From: Hevea brasiliensis
Lineage: Eukaryota > Streptophyta > Magnoliopsida > Malpighiales > Euphorbiaceae
Direction of reading: 5' to 3'
DNA length: 64,000 nucleotides
Assembly: GCF_030052815.1 (NCBI RefSeq)
Contig: NC_079509.1
Span: 42,526,750 to 42,590,749 of the forward strand
Shown: positions 10,350 to 21,384 of the stretch, piece by piece
How the letters are laid out: the number at the start of each line of letters is the position of its first letter
How positions within the stretch are numbered: the first letter of the stretch is position 1
Program-made: the position numbers and the translations under genes
Notes under the pieces: model-generated
What the model saw: the letters and a program-made list of their open reading frames with translations, nothing else
Databases searched by the model: none
Told to the model about the DNA's origin: nothing

Positions 10350-13300
10350 TGTAACGCCCCTAAGTTTGGTAGTGCGTTCTACTGTTCCGGTGACCAATGT
10401 TGTCCAGACAGCTAGGATGCCTAGAACTACACTTCGATATGAGTGAGGAGACATAAAATAATGAAATACAACAAATGAAAATACAAGAAAAACAAAGAAA
10501 AATAATATCAAAGAAATGTAACCAAGTTAAACGAGCCGAGAACCCTAGCGATGGGTGACCACACTGGGAAGTCGCGGCGTGGACCGTTGACTAGCCCTGG
10601 ACCGCAGGAAATCCTGGAAAATATTTTTAGGACTTAAATAGACACCTATTAAAGTATAAATACTATTAGAAATATTAAAGAAAATTAATTAATTAGTACA
10701 AAGAAAAGTTAGAAATCGAAAAACGGATAAAACCCGGTGTTACCGAAAAATCGGGAATGCAATCCGAACAGGGGCATTGTGATTATTTAACATTCCAAGT
10801 TGTCTTTTGACCTAAATTTCCATTAAAAAAATGATATTACATTTGGAAAATGTCGTGAAAAAATAAATTAGTGATACCTAATGTAAATAGCAAAAATGGG
10901 AAGCTTAATGTGAGAAAATGAAATCTTAGATTAAACTAATAGTTAATTTTGACATAGTGCTCCACTAACTCATTTAAGTGGACCACTACCACTTCATTTG
11001 GACAGCAGATCATCTTCTTCCTCACTTCTCCAAGAACCAGCCGAATTGCTCCATTGAAGAACCTCCATGGCCATCCATGGCCAAGCTCCATGCAATCATG
11101 ATTTAGACATATTTTTCACTAGCTTCCTTCACAAAAACAGTTCTACACCACTTGGGTAGTAGATAGGCAGCAAGAAGACCAAGTTTTGGAGAGATTTTGA
11201 AGAGTTTCCAAAGTGAAAAGTTTGTGTTTTTGGTTAGTGCTTCATTAAAGTTAGTAAGAATGTTATGGGTACTTGAATTATGGAGAGATATTTGAGGCTT
11301 GATGTTTAAAGGAAGAGGTGTATTTTTGGCAGCCATGGAAACTCCTTAAGGGTAGTTTATTCTTGCTTGTAAATGGTAGATTAAAGGGTTGATTATGTGT
11401 TTATGTGTGTAGGAATTTATTTGGGTGATATATATTAAGTATATGTAAATGTGTACTTGAATTTGGAAGCTTGGAAACTAATGGAGTGTGATGTATGAAT
11501 CGGCAGCTTGATTTGGTGAACCATAAAAATGTTATTTCATGTTTGGTTTATGGAATTTTAATGTTGAATTGTGGTAGTTGATATGGCAGCTTGGTTATAT
11601 GTATGATGGTGTGAGGTTGGACATGTAAATGAGCTAGGTTAGGTGATTGAATTATTGTAATTTGAGCTTGAAAAATTTTGCACTATATGGTACATGTTGA
11701 GCGTGATTATAAGCTGCCAAAATGACCAACAATATGTTGTGAAATGTGTTTAGGTTAGGATACAAACCAGAATTGGCATGAATGTGTGGCTTGGTAAGCG
11801 TTAAAAGTGACCTTTATGGGTAATGAACAAAATGCAATAGGGCAGTTTATGTTTTGAGACTAGAATCTTAAGAGTGTGGCTCCAATTGGTATGAGACCAA
11901 TTGGAGGTGAAACTAGGCACAAAATGTGCCAACTTTCATGAAGGAAGCTTAACAAAATTCTGCTTGTAGGGTAACTTGAAAAATGACCAAATCCGGATTA
12001 GTACAATTAAGGCCTGAACATTGACCATTTGGGCAGTAGTTAGTTTTTTTGCCATAACTCACTCAAAATAGGTCCAATTGACCTGAAATTTTGACCATGA
12101 ATAGTTAAGACCTATATCTACAAGTCTTATGAAGACACAAAAGCCCAAAAATGACCATAAGCAAGTCAAACAGCTTGCACAATTTCGGGTCCAAAAACTA
12201 GCCGAACCTAAAATGACCTAAAGTGACCAATTTTGATGCATTTTGACCAGCAATAGTAAAATGACCATAACTTGGTCTACATAACTCAGAATGACCTGAG
12301 ATTTTTCCCTGCGTGCAATAAGACATAGATCTACAAGTTTATAGTTTTGACTGAAACCCAAAAACCTAGGGAACTAGGTCGTCCGGCTAGGTCAAACTAG
12401 TATCCTGGAATCCAGCAAATTGCAAAAAAACGCAAAATACATGGAAATAAATTTGGTAATATGTACCAACCCTAAAAGGCTACAAATGTGACATATTAGT
12501 AATATTAAAACCTGATTTACCTAAAATGCATCGAGGGTCGACATATTAGGTTGACTAAGCAAATAATAGGATTCAGTGAATTAATTATCAAGCATTATCG
12601 TTAGAGACAGTTTAAATGAATACTGAAACGCTTCAAATTGTGTTTTTCAGTTAGCAAAGACTCAGGGAAAGGGAAGGAAACACTGAGTCAAGGCCAAGAG
12701 ACAATTATCAGAGGTTTATGCACAACAATTATTTCTTTTGAATTTTTCAATTGAAATAAATTATGACTATTTGTATATTATTGTTTTCAATTATGGAAAT
12801 GTGTTTGAATGGATACTTATTGCTTGAAAAGCATTGTAAATGGTTTGAAACTGTGAAAAAATTTATTTAGTGTGATTTGTGAAAATTAAAGTTTATTATG
12901 AATTGTGTTGCCATCTTGTGAATGAAATTATGACTTTGGAAATTTATTGGATTTCTCACAAATCATTTGAATAAAATGTTTGGAATTGATTTGTGTTCAC
13001 ACATAGCATGACAGTATCATATTATTCCTCCTCCAGTTATGGGGTTGAGATCGTTTATTTTTCTCCCTCTCTGGCTTGCCAGTTGAGGTTGAGATCGGAT
13101 GAGTACTCATTATATAGCTAGCTTCCTCCCTCATTGATTTCGATTAGTGGGGTTGAGATTGCTTTGTCGTGGTGTACAATACGGTATTGATTGGAAATTT
13201 GTGTCATGGCTTAAGTTGTGTATGAATTGGCAACACTGTATTCTTAAATTATTTGACTAAATTGTGTTATTATGAGCTTTGATAATTTGTGAAATGGAGT

Positions 13301-13508
13301 TTAAATTCTTATTGACATTCACTGTCTTTTGAATTTAACCATGTTTTGACTATTGAGATTCATTGTGATATTGTGAAATGGAGTTCAAATTCTTTATGAC
13401 ATTCATTGTCTTGAATTTAACTATGGTTTAAGTATCCACTATTTATATGACTTATGATTTGTGATTTAAAGTTGTATTTGGTTAATGTTGTGCACCACTG
13501 AGACATTG
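10350..13508 (+). repeat. 3' LTR of element A, left part
   Basis: Starts TGTAACGCCCCTAAG and matches the 5' LTR from 10696 on. It is cut at 13508 by element B. No gene inside. Confidence 0.93.
13504..13508. repeat. Target-site duplication of element B, left copy
   Basis: CATTG just before TGTAACACCC; the second copy is at 24509-24513. Confidence 0.93.
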
Positions 13509-14045
13509 TGTAACACCCTCCCGATAACCACTCCGTACATTCTACTGTTCCGGTGACCGGTGTCGGTCCGGACAGCTAGAATATCCGGAAAAATATTTAA
13601 ACTAAAGACAGGAACCATAATTAACTCAAATATTAATAAGAAAAATTTAGTAAAAATTTTAGAAATAAAATACAACCAAGTGAAACGAGCCGGTGCCCAA
13701 GCGATGGGTAATCAGGAGGAAGTTGCGGTTCTATACGAGGAGCCCTAGACCGGGGAAAAATTATAAAATAATTTTTGGGACTCAGAGAAGGGTAATTGAG
13801 GTTCCCATGGCATTAGAATGCCAAGAAAATACCTAGAAAAATTTTTCTATCGGTACAGACAATTTTGACCCGTTAAGCCAAACGGAGGGCATTTTGGTCA
13901 TTTCACCTTCAGAGGTGATTTTTGGCCAACTTGCCCAGTTGAGTAAATAAATATTATGACATAAAATATGAATAAATATTGTTGAAAATTGAATTGAAAA
14001 TGATTAGAAAAGAAAAGGAAAGAAAAATCCATAAAAAGCAATTTA

Positions 14046-14064
14046 TGACATCTTTATGATGTCA
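14046..14064. repeat. Palindrome TGACATC...GATGTCA in LTR of B
   Basis: Seven-base arms with spacer TTTAT. Related palindromes occur in the LTRs of B (21921-21939), C (35190-35210), D (31338-31356) and G (50504-50537, 58537-58570). Confidence 0.7.
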
Positions 14065-14970
14065 CTTATAAGTCCCCACCAATTGCATTCAAACAAGCAT
14101 CTTTAAAACACTTAAAAGGGACAAAATAAAGACTAAAGGAAATTCAAAACGTGATCAGCTCCTTCTTCCCAAATTCTACAGCACCATAGCCAAGAGAAAC
14201 CCTCCATTTTCTTCATCAATCAAGCTTGCAAATCTCTCAAACCTCACCTCAAAACCCTAAGTCACTTTCATTAAAATTTATCCTAGCACCTTGCATGACC
14301 TTTTGGCAGCCAAGAAAAGGAAAGGAAGTGAAGATTTAGCTTGGAAAAAATTGCCTACAAGAGGTTAAAGTGAGGTTAGTGCTACAAATTTCATTCTTCT
14401 TCTTTTAAACTTAGTTAGAACATCATTTGAGCTAAGAAATTGCAAGGAATTGAAGTAAATTACATGTGTTATGGTACTTTAAATTTTCAGCAGCCCTATG
14501 AGAGTATGAGGTTGATTGTTTAACAAACTTAGAGTGGTTAGAAATCATGGTTAAGGTATTAAAATGCATGAAGATTGAACTAAGTATGTTAGACAAGGTT
14601 TATGAGTAAACTTAGTTGAACATTAGGGTTTGGGAAGGTGAAATGGTGACTTAGCTTTGGAAATGGTTAGAGGACTTTTTAATGGTCAATTAGTGACCAT
14701 TTTAGGTAGGTTGACCCTAATTAGAACTGAAAAATGGGATGGTAAAGTGAAAGTATAAAGCGCCCTATGGATGCAAAGATAGGACTGAAATTTCAGTCCT
14801 TTGCACTGCCATAACAGGCTGTGCTTGTCCAATCGATGTTTGGCCAATTGGACATGAAACTAGGCTTATAATGGCACATTTTTGCTGAAGAAACCATGCC
14901 CAAAAGACCAAAGCAAAAGGGTCAAAACTCAGCCACAATCCGAACCACAAATCGCCTCTGCAGAATTTGA

Positions 14971-14997
14971 CCAAATGAACAGTAACTGTTCATTTGG
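14971..14997. repeat. Palindrome CCAAATGAACAGT-A-ACTGTTCATTTGG in LTR of B
   Basis: Perfect 13-base arms around a single A. The same place in the 3' LTR is 22854-22880. Similar hairpins are in D, F and G. Confidence 0.75.
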
Positions 14998-16640
14998 CCA
15001 TAAGTTACTGTAGATTTGGTCAATTGGTCTGAAATTTTTACAGCAACAAGTTAAGACATAGACAAACAACTTTCATGAAGGAACCTACCCAAATTATGGC
15101 CAGAACCCATTCAACCAAGTGACTCAAGTCACTGTTCATGCACTGTAGATATGGTAAATTTCTGCAGACTGCATATCCGAACAGCTTGGGTTTTTGAGCC
15201 ATATCTGGAGCTACAAAACTCCAAATGGAGTGATTCAAAAAAGGAAATTCAACTAGACAAAATAAGGAACAACTTTCATGTTTTACATTTCTTCAAATTC
15301 CAACAGTAACAGTGTCCAATGGAACAGTGAAGTTATGGTACAAAATCTGAAAAATCTGCTCCTTTGGTTTAATGCTTAGAAATGGTAAAAACACTTAATG
15401 CCAACAAGTTTTAAACACCAAATGTGGTATGTTGGGAGTGCCAAAGTCAATGTACACCTTTTTATTCTAAAAGTCAACATTTTTGTTGACCAATGATGAA
15501 TAGTAACACCAAAAAAAGTTGAAATTCACAAATTGACGAATTTAAGAGTTTCAAATGCCCTAGTATACCTAACAAGATTGGTTTGGATAGTTTGGCATGC
15601 CAATAGGGTTCAGTTAGCAGTACTGCACATGGCAAAAATGCCATTCTGTGATTTCATGGCTTTTAGCCATTCTGACTTTGCATTGAGACTTGGCCTTGTG
15701 CACGATATTATTTGACATTGTTAGTCGCTGCATTACACCGAGATGCATATGTGACCGATGGTGTGGCGAGGTACTAGGTACCACCCGATGCGGTTACGTT
15801 ATCCAGTCCAGTCGTTTAGTGTAGGTTACTTGGGCAACCAAATGAATGAAAATGAGCAATGTAGAAGAAATAAAGGAATGAATATACAAATACATGACAA
15901 ACAAAACATGCACATGCAATACATATTTATATCTGCTATTTTCTTTTATTTTATTATTGCACCACTAAGCATTATTGCTTAGCGCGTTGCTTTTGCCACG
16001 CGTAGGTACTGGAGATCCCGATCGCGAGCCCAGTAGACCACAGACTGGGTGAGTCCATCCGGCAGTTCTGCTCAGTGTCCGTGTCACCTCGTCACCTGCA
16101 GTGCATTGGTAGGACACTAGATGTCATTTTGTCATTTTGTAATTAAATTTTTATTTCTCATATGTATTTGGGATTTATGTAATGTATTTTGAGCTTATTG
16201 TAAATAATAAAGATTTATGGTCATGTATGGTATTAATTTGAGTATTTAATGGTTGTTTATATATGAGAACCCTGAGAAAGGGATGTTCTGAGCAATAAAA
16301 AGGTTGTTGAGACCTGAAATTGAAAAATTGTTGATATCTTGATATTGAGTTTTGTAATGATATTGGAGTTGAGAATGAATGAAATTGTATATTGGAAGTG
16401 TTTTTAACAGGTTCCGAAGAACGGTTTTCTCCATTTTTAGCCAGACTCACGATTTTCTTTAAAATTTTCGGAACCTTAAATGAATGATACTTTTGATGAA
16501 TGGTTTAAATAAATTGTATTTCATAAATTATATGCAAAAGCATTGTCTAAATTAATTGAGGAATATTAGAGTGTGCCGGTACACCAGGTGGCATTACTTA
16601 CTCGGGTATACTGTACACGGATAAGGGGTGTCACATTTAG

Positions 16641-16652
16641 TGGTATCAGAGC
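16641..16652 (+). other. Primer-binding site of element B
   Basis: TGGTATCAGAGC, 5 nt after the LTR end. Confidence 0.92.
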
Positions 16653-16762
16653 CTGGTTTAGGCGTTTCTGGGCCTAGATTGAGTCCATACCATACATTGC
16701 ATTTGTAAGAGTCGAGGTGACACTAACGCAGATCTGTTTATCTTTCTTATTCTGAATAGGAT

Positions 16763-17950
16763 ATGGACCCGTCATCTCAGAGAGCCGTCGAGGAGGAAGT
16801 GGAGAGTCATGCTCCACCTGCAGCACTGAGGACTGGGGCATGAGAGAATGCGCTCCGCCACTCAAGCGAGCTGCTCGGCCTCCACAGCCATGTTTCAACA
16901 AATGGCCAACTTCTTTAGACAGATGGTCGGGTAATGCCGGACCAAAGACCACCACCACCAGCTCCATAGCGTAAATCACACTTGGAGAGACTAAGAAAAT
17001 TTGGGCAAAGGATTTCTATGGCAAGAGAGAAGATGACTCTGTTGCGAGAATTGGTTGAACAGAGCAGGCGAGTCTTAAAACAACTCCATCGCACCCAGGC
17101 GTAACTTAGAAGTCGCTATATCCTTGTTACAAGACGATGCCTACGGATGGTGGGACACGTGTCGGTGAAGTGCAGCCCAGTCAGAACTTGGGACTTCTTC
17201 CTCTCGAGTTCAAGAAGAAATATGTGGGTCTTGTATACCTAGAAGAGAGAAGAAGGGAATTCATTAACTGAGGCAGAGACGGTTGTCGATGGCCAAGTAT
17301 GAGAAGGAGTTTGTTCGGTTAAGCCGCTATGGAAGGAAATAGTCCCTAACGGTGAAAGGTGCAAGAGATTTGAAGAGGACTGACCAATGACAATATTAAG
17401 ATACTGACTCTTGCCTTGGGAATCACGTAATTTAGCAAGCTAGTGGAAGCCGCAATAAGGGTTGAAAAAGTGAGAATCAATGAGCGGACTGTAAGGGAGA
17501 GCAGCAGAAGGGGACCAGTCGGTCTAGTTCCACCTGGATTTGGGAAGAAGTTTAAGGGTCCTCCCGCACGCAGTTCGGTCACCACGTGGTCGAGTCGGTC
17601 TCGGGGCCCAGCCACGATTCACCCCTAGGAGAGGTCAGTCCACACCATCAGTGGGCAGCTCTCTAGGGATGGGGTTCAGGGGACCAGCCCCAGCATCTTC
17701 TACGTGTCCACACTGTCAGAAATGGCACAAGGCGAATGTTGGAGAGTGACTGGTGCTTGCTTGAGAGGTGGGTCGACGAACATCAACTTAGGCGCCCACG
17801 CAGAACTACTACACCGCTCCGACACAAGTAGACACACTGCCTGCACCACCAAGGGGTAGAAGGTCGGGTAAATCCAGTGTGGGACCATCTCGCAGGCCTA
17901 CATCCGAGCAGAGAGGCCGATAATGCACCACCGCCGTAAATTATGCCCTG
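16763..17950 (+). pseudogene. gag: gag, element B (many frameshifts)
   Basis: The ATG at 16763 gives MDPSSQRAVEEEVESHAPP, parallel to gag of C (MDLASQIAIDKEVESHTPP). Pieces of capsid can be followed in shifting frames: VLKQLH near 17075, the DDAYGWWDT block near 17132-17158, and the EERRREFI block near 17241-17265. The zinc-knuckle region with CPHCQKWHK lies near 17704-17730. The frame changes every few tens of bases, mostly by single-base gaps compared with C. Confidence 0.8.
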
Positions 17951-18420
17951 AGAGCTCAAGAGGAGCAAGATGCCTCGGACGTCATCAGGGGTATGTTCTC
18001 CCTCTACACTACTCCTGTGCATGCATTGGTGGATCCAGGATCCACTCATTCCTACATTTGCATCAATCTACCCGTAGAAAGGGGATCTTGGTAGGGAAAG
18101 TGACCAAGACATTCGGTCACTAATCCATTGGGTCACATGTGGTAGTGAACAAGGTATACAAAGGTTGCCGTTGAGGATTCAGGTATGAATTCTTGGCACC
18201 TAATTGAGTTGCCCTTCCATGAGTTTGACGTGATATTGGGAATGGATGGTTATCACGCCATCGTGCAATAGTTGATTGCAAATTGAAGAGAATTTCTCTA
18301 AAAACTTGAGAGGGTAATGAGATCACGGTTGTGGGGAAAGGACAGATTTCTTGTCCAATGTCATCTCACCACGATTGCAAGAAGAATGATGAGAAAAAGG
18401 TGAAGCCTACCTAGCACATG
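17951..18420 (+). pseudogene. pro: Aspartic protease, element B (frameshifted)
   Basis: [16 protein letters not shown] near 18018-18065 holds the active-site stretch, as in C (27671-27718). The block for ILGMD lies near 18231-18248, followed by a gap (GGATGGTTATCACG, where relatives have GGACTGGTTGTCATG). Not readable as one frame. Confidence 0.8.
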
Positions 18421-19330
18421 TGGTGGATACTAGGCAGGCTAAGCCAAACTTGAGTGACATACCCACAGTGAGAGACTTCCCAGAAGTATTTCCTGAAGAG
18501 TTGCCTGGTTTGCCACCAGAAAGGGAAGTCGAGTTTGCTATTGAGACAACTGCCGGCACAAAGACCCATTTCTATTGCTCCTTATAGGATGGCACCCACG
18601 AATTGAGGGAGTTGAAAACTCAATTGCAAGAGTTGCTGGATAAGGGGTTCATACGCCCATGTGTCACCATGGGGAGCTCCAAGGTCTTTGTTTGTGAAAA
18701 AAAGGATGGGACTTTGAGGCTATGCATTGATTATCGGCGATTGAATAAAGTGACCGTGAAGAACAAGTATCCGTTGCCTAGAATTGATGATCTATTTGAT
18801 CAGTGAAGGAGCAGAGTATTTTCTAAGATTGATCTCGGATCGGTATCATCACCGAGGTGAAAGATGTAGATGTGCCCAAGATCGCATTCAGACCGGTATG
18901 GGCATTATGAGTTTCGTGATGCCCTTTGGCTTAACAAATGCACCAATGCATTCATGGACCTTATGAACCGTATCTTCCATCCATACCTAGATCGGTTCGT
19001 AGTGGTTTTTATTGATGACATTCTCGTGTACTCCAAGACCAGGAAGAACATGATGAACATTTGAGGATTGTTCGCAAACCTCATGAAAAGAAGTCAGATG
19101 CTAAGTTGTCCAAGTGTGACTTTTGGTGAATGAGATTGCATTCCTTGGACACATAGTGTCGAGTGATGGGATTAGGTGGATCCTAAGAAAATAGAAGCGA
19201 TGATGGAATGGAAGCCTCCCAGAATACAACCGAGGTCGAAGCTTCTTGGGGCTAGGCTGGTATTACAAAGCAGATTTGTGAAGGATTTTCCTAATAGCCG
19301 CTCCAATGACTAAGTTGTTACACAAGAATG
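18421..19330 (+). pseudogene. pol: Reverse transcriptase, element B (frameshifted)
   Basis: Readable pieces: [15 protein letters not shown] near 18500, [10 protein letters not shown] near 18630, [18 protein letters not shown] near 18702-18755, [12 protein letters not shown] near 18771-18806 and [13 protein letters not shown] near 19000-19040 (active site FIDD kept). The piece after DLFDQ is damaged: GATCTCGGATCGGTATCAT stands where C has GATCTCAGATCAGGGTATT. Confidence 0.85.
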
Positions 19331-19790
19331 TCGATTTGACTGGAATGACAAGTGTCAAACCGCTTTGAGAAGTTGAAGGCTATGTTAACAGAGGCACCAG
19401 TGTTGTTCACAAAGGTCGTGAAGGACTTTGTGGTCTCAAAGTGATGCCTCACATAATGGGTCGTGTGTATTGATGCAAGAGGGGAAGGTGGTCGCCTATG
19501 CTTCCAGCGATTAAGGCCACATGAACAGAACTACCCTACCCATGATCTAGAGCTTGCAGAATTATCTTTGCAATCAAGATATGGAGGCACTACTTGTATG
19601 GGGAAAAGTGCTACATTTACACAGACCACAAAAGCCCTAAATATTTGCCAACTCGTAAGGAGCTCAACCTAGACAGAGGCGATGGATTGAGTTCTGAAGG
19701 ATTATGACTGTAATTGATTACCATCCCGGGAAGGCAAATGTAGTTCTGATGCTTTGAGCAGAAAATCCATGACAGCTCGAGATCTTTGAA
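19331..19790 (+). pseudogene. pol: RNase H, element B (frameshifted)
   Basis: The region equals C 32700-33095. Fragments of SDASHNG (19440-19460), [16 protein letters not shown] (19512-19560) and the [10 protein letters not shown] block (19605-19635) occur in different frames. RNase H would remove template RNA during cDNA synthesis. Confidence 0.8.
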
Positions 19791-21372
19791 TGCCCGTCTA
19801 TCCTTGGTTCGAGATGGAGCTATTTTGGTGAGTTGCAAGTGAGGCCAAACTCAAGCATGACAGATACTAGATGGGCAAAAGACAGATGAAAAGTTAATGG
19901 CTATTATGAGCAAGATCTCGAGGGAAAAGCAATCACTATGGGGTGAAAGCAGATGGGTGTCTCAGATACAAAGGAAGACTGTGTGTACCGGATGATGGGG
20001 AATTGAAGGCCGATTCTAAAAGAGGCACACACGGTGTATATGCTATGCACCTGTGAAGTACAAAGATGTATCATGACCAAGCTTGATATTGGTGGCTGGT
20101 ATGAAGAAAGACATAGCTAACTATGTGACTAAATGCTTGACATGTCAAAAATTCAAGGCAGAACATCAAGTTCCATCATGTTTGCTGCAGACTATACGCA
20201 TAACTGAATGGAAATGGGATCGGGTCACCATGGATTTTGTAAGTGGTCTACCTCTCACCCTAAGAAACATGATGCAAGATGGGTGATAGTGGATCGATTG
20301 AAGTCAAGACACTTTCTCGCGCTTAGGATTGACTACTCACTGGAAAAGTTAGCAGAATTGTATACCAGTGAGATAGTTAGACTGCATGGAATTCCACTTT
20401 CCATCATATCTGATCGAGACCCAAGGTTTACATCGAGATTTTGGAAAAAGTTGCATGAATCCTTGGGTACACAACTCCATTTCAAAGATGCCTTTCAATC
20501 CTCAGACGGATGTTCAATCTGAAAGAGTAATCCATGTAAATAATTGAAACCAATGAAATTGATACAAATATTGAATTGAAATGATAACAATAACGTGAAA
20601 TACTTGTCAGGTCCTTGAGGATATGCTGAGGAGTTGTGTCATTGAGTTTGAGGGAAGCTGGGATAGATACCTCCCACTGGCAGAATTTGCATACAACAAT
20701 AGCTACCAAGCTAGCATTCAAATGGCCCCATATGAAGCACTGTATGGAAGAAAATGTAGAACTCCAGTGTGCTGGACTGAATTGGGCGAAGACAAACTGG
20801 TAGGGCCAGACCTGGTGAAACAGGCTGAGGAGAAGGTGAAATCAATCAAAGCCAACTTAAAGATTGCCTCGCATGCATGTAAATCTTATGCCGACCTGAA
20901 GAGAAAAGAAATAGAATATGTGGTTGGCGACAAAGTGTTCCTCAAGGTGTCACCATGGAAGAAAGTGTTGAGGTTTGGAAGAAAAGGTAAGTTGAGCCCT
21001 AGGTTCATTGGCCCCTATGAAGTCATTGAACGTGTGGGTCCAGTGGCCTATAGGCTAGCTTTACCACCAGAGCTGGACAAGATCCACAATGTGTTCCATG
21101 TATCCATGCTCAAAAGATACCGCTAAGATCCTTCACATGTCATCTCCAGAGAAGAAATTGAAATACAGCCCGATTTGACATATCAAGAAGAACCTTTACG
21201 AATCCTAGCTCGGGAAGTAAAAGAGTTGAGAAACAAGCAAATTCCATTGGTGAAAGTGCTTTGGAGGCACCACAACACCGAGGAGGCAACTTGGGAAAGT
21301 GAAAAGTCGATGAGGCAACAGTTCCCTCAACTGTTTGCATCAGGTAAATTTCGAGGACGAAATTTAAATTAG
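19791..21372 (+). pseudogene. pol: Integrase with chromodomain-like tail, element B (spliced gene)
   Basis: The zinc-finger part is frameshifted (KCLTCQKFKAEHQVPS near 20125-20175). The catalytic blocks TMDFVSGLP (near 20228), [13 protein letters not shown] (near 20407) and SERVIH (20518-20535) are present. The frame then meets a 75-bp GT-AG intron (20536-20610) and resumes with [18 protein letters not shown]. The C-terminal part is open from 20623 to 21126 ([29 protein letters not shown]), then a stop and a tail with [20 protein letters not shown] ending near 21372. This is the best preserved part of B. Confidence 0.87.
20536..20610 (+). other. Putative intron in integrase gene of B
   Basis: GTAAATAATTG...ACTTGTCAG lies between codons for VIH and VLED (phase 0). 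Element C has the two exons joined without a gap at this point (33867-33878). Possible branch-site-like GATAACAATAAC upstream of the AG. Element F has a 91-bp GT-AG insert at the same codon boundary. Confidence 0.75.
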
Positions 21373-21384
21373 AGGGGAAGAGTT
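21371..21384 (+). other. Polypurine tract of element B
   Basis: TAGAGGGGAAGAGT directly before the 3' LTR start TGTAACACCC. Confidence 0.88.

Larger units (their letters stand above)
13509..16635 (+). repeat. 5' LTR of element B
   Basis: TGTAACACCC...GGGGTGTCACA. It carries two palindromes shared with other LTRs (14046-14064 and 14971-14997) and diverged internal modules at 14830-15310. No gene. Confidence 0.95.
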
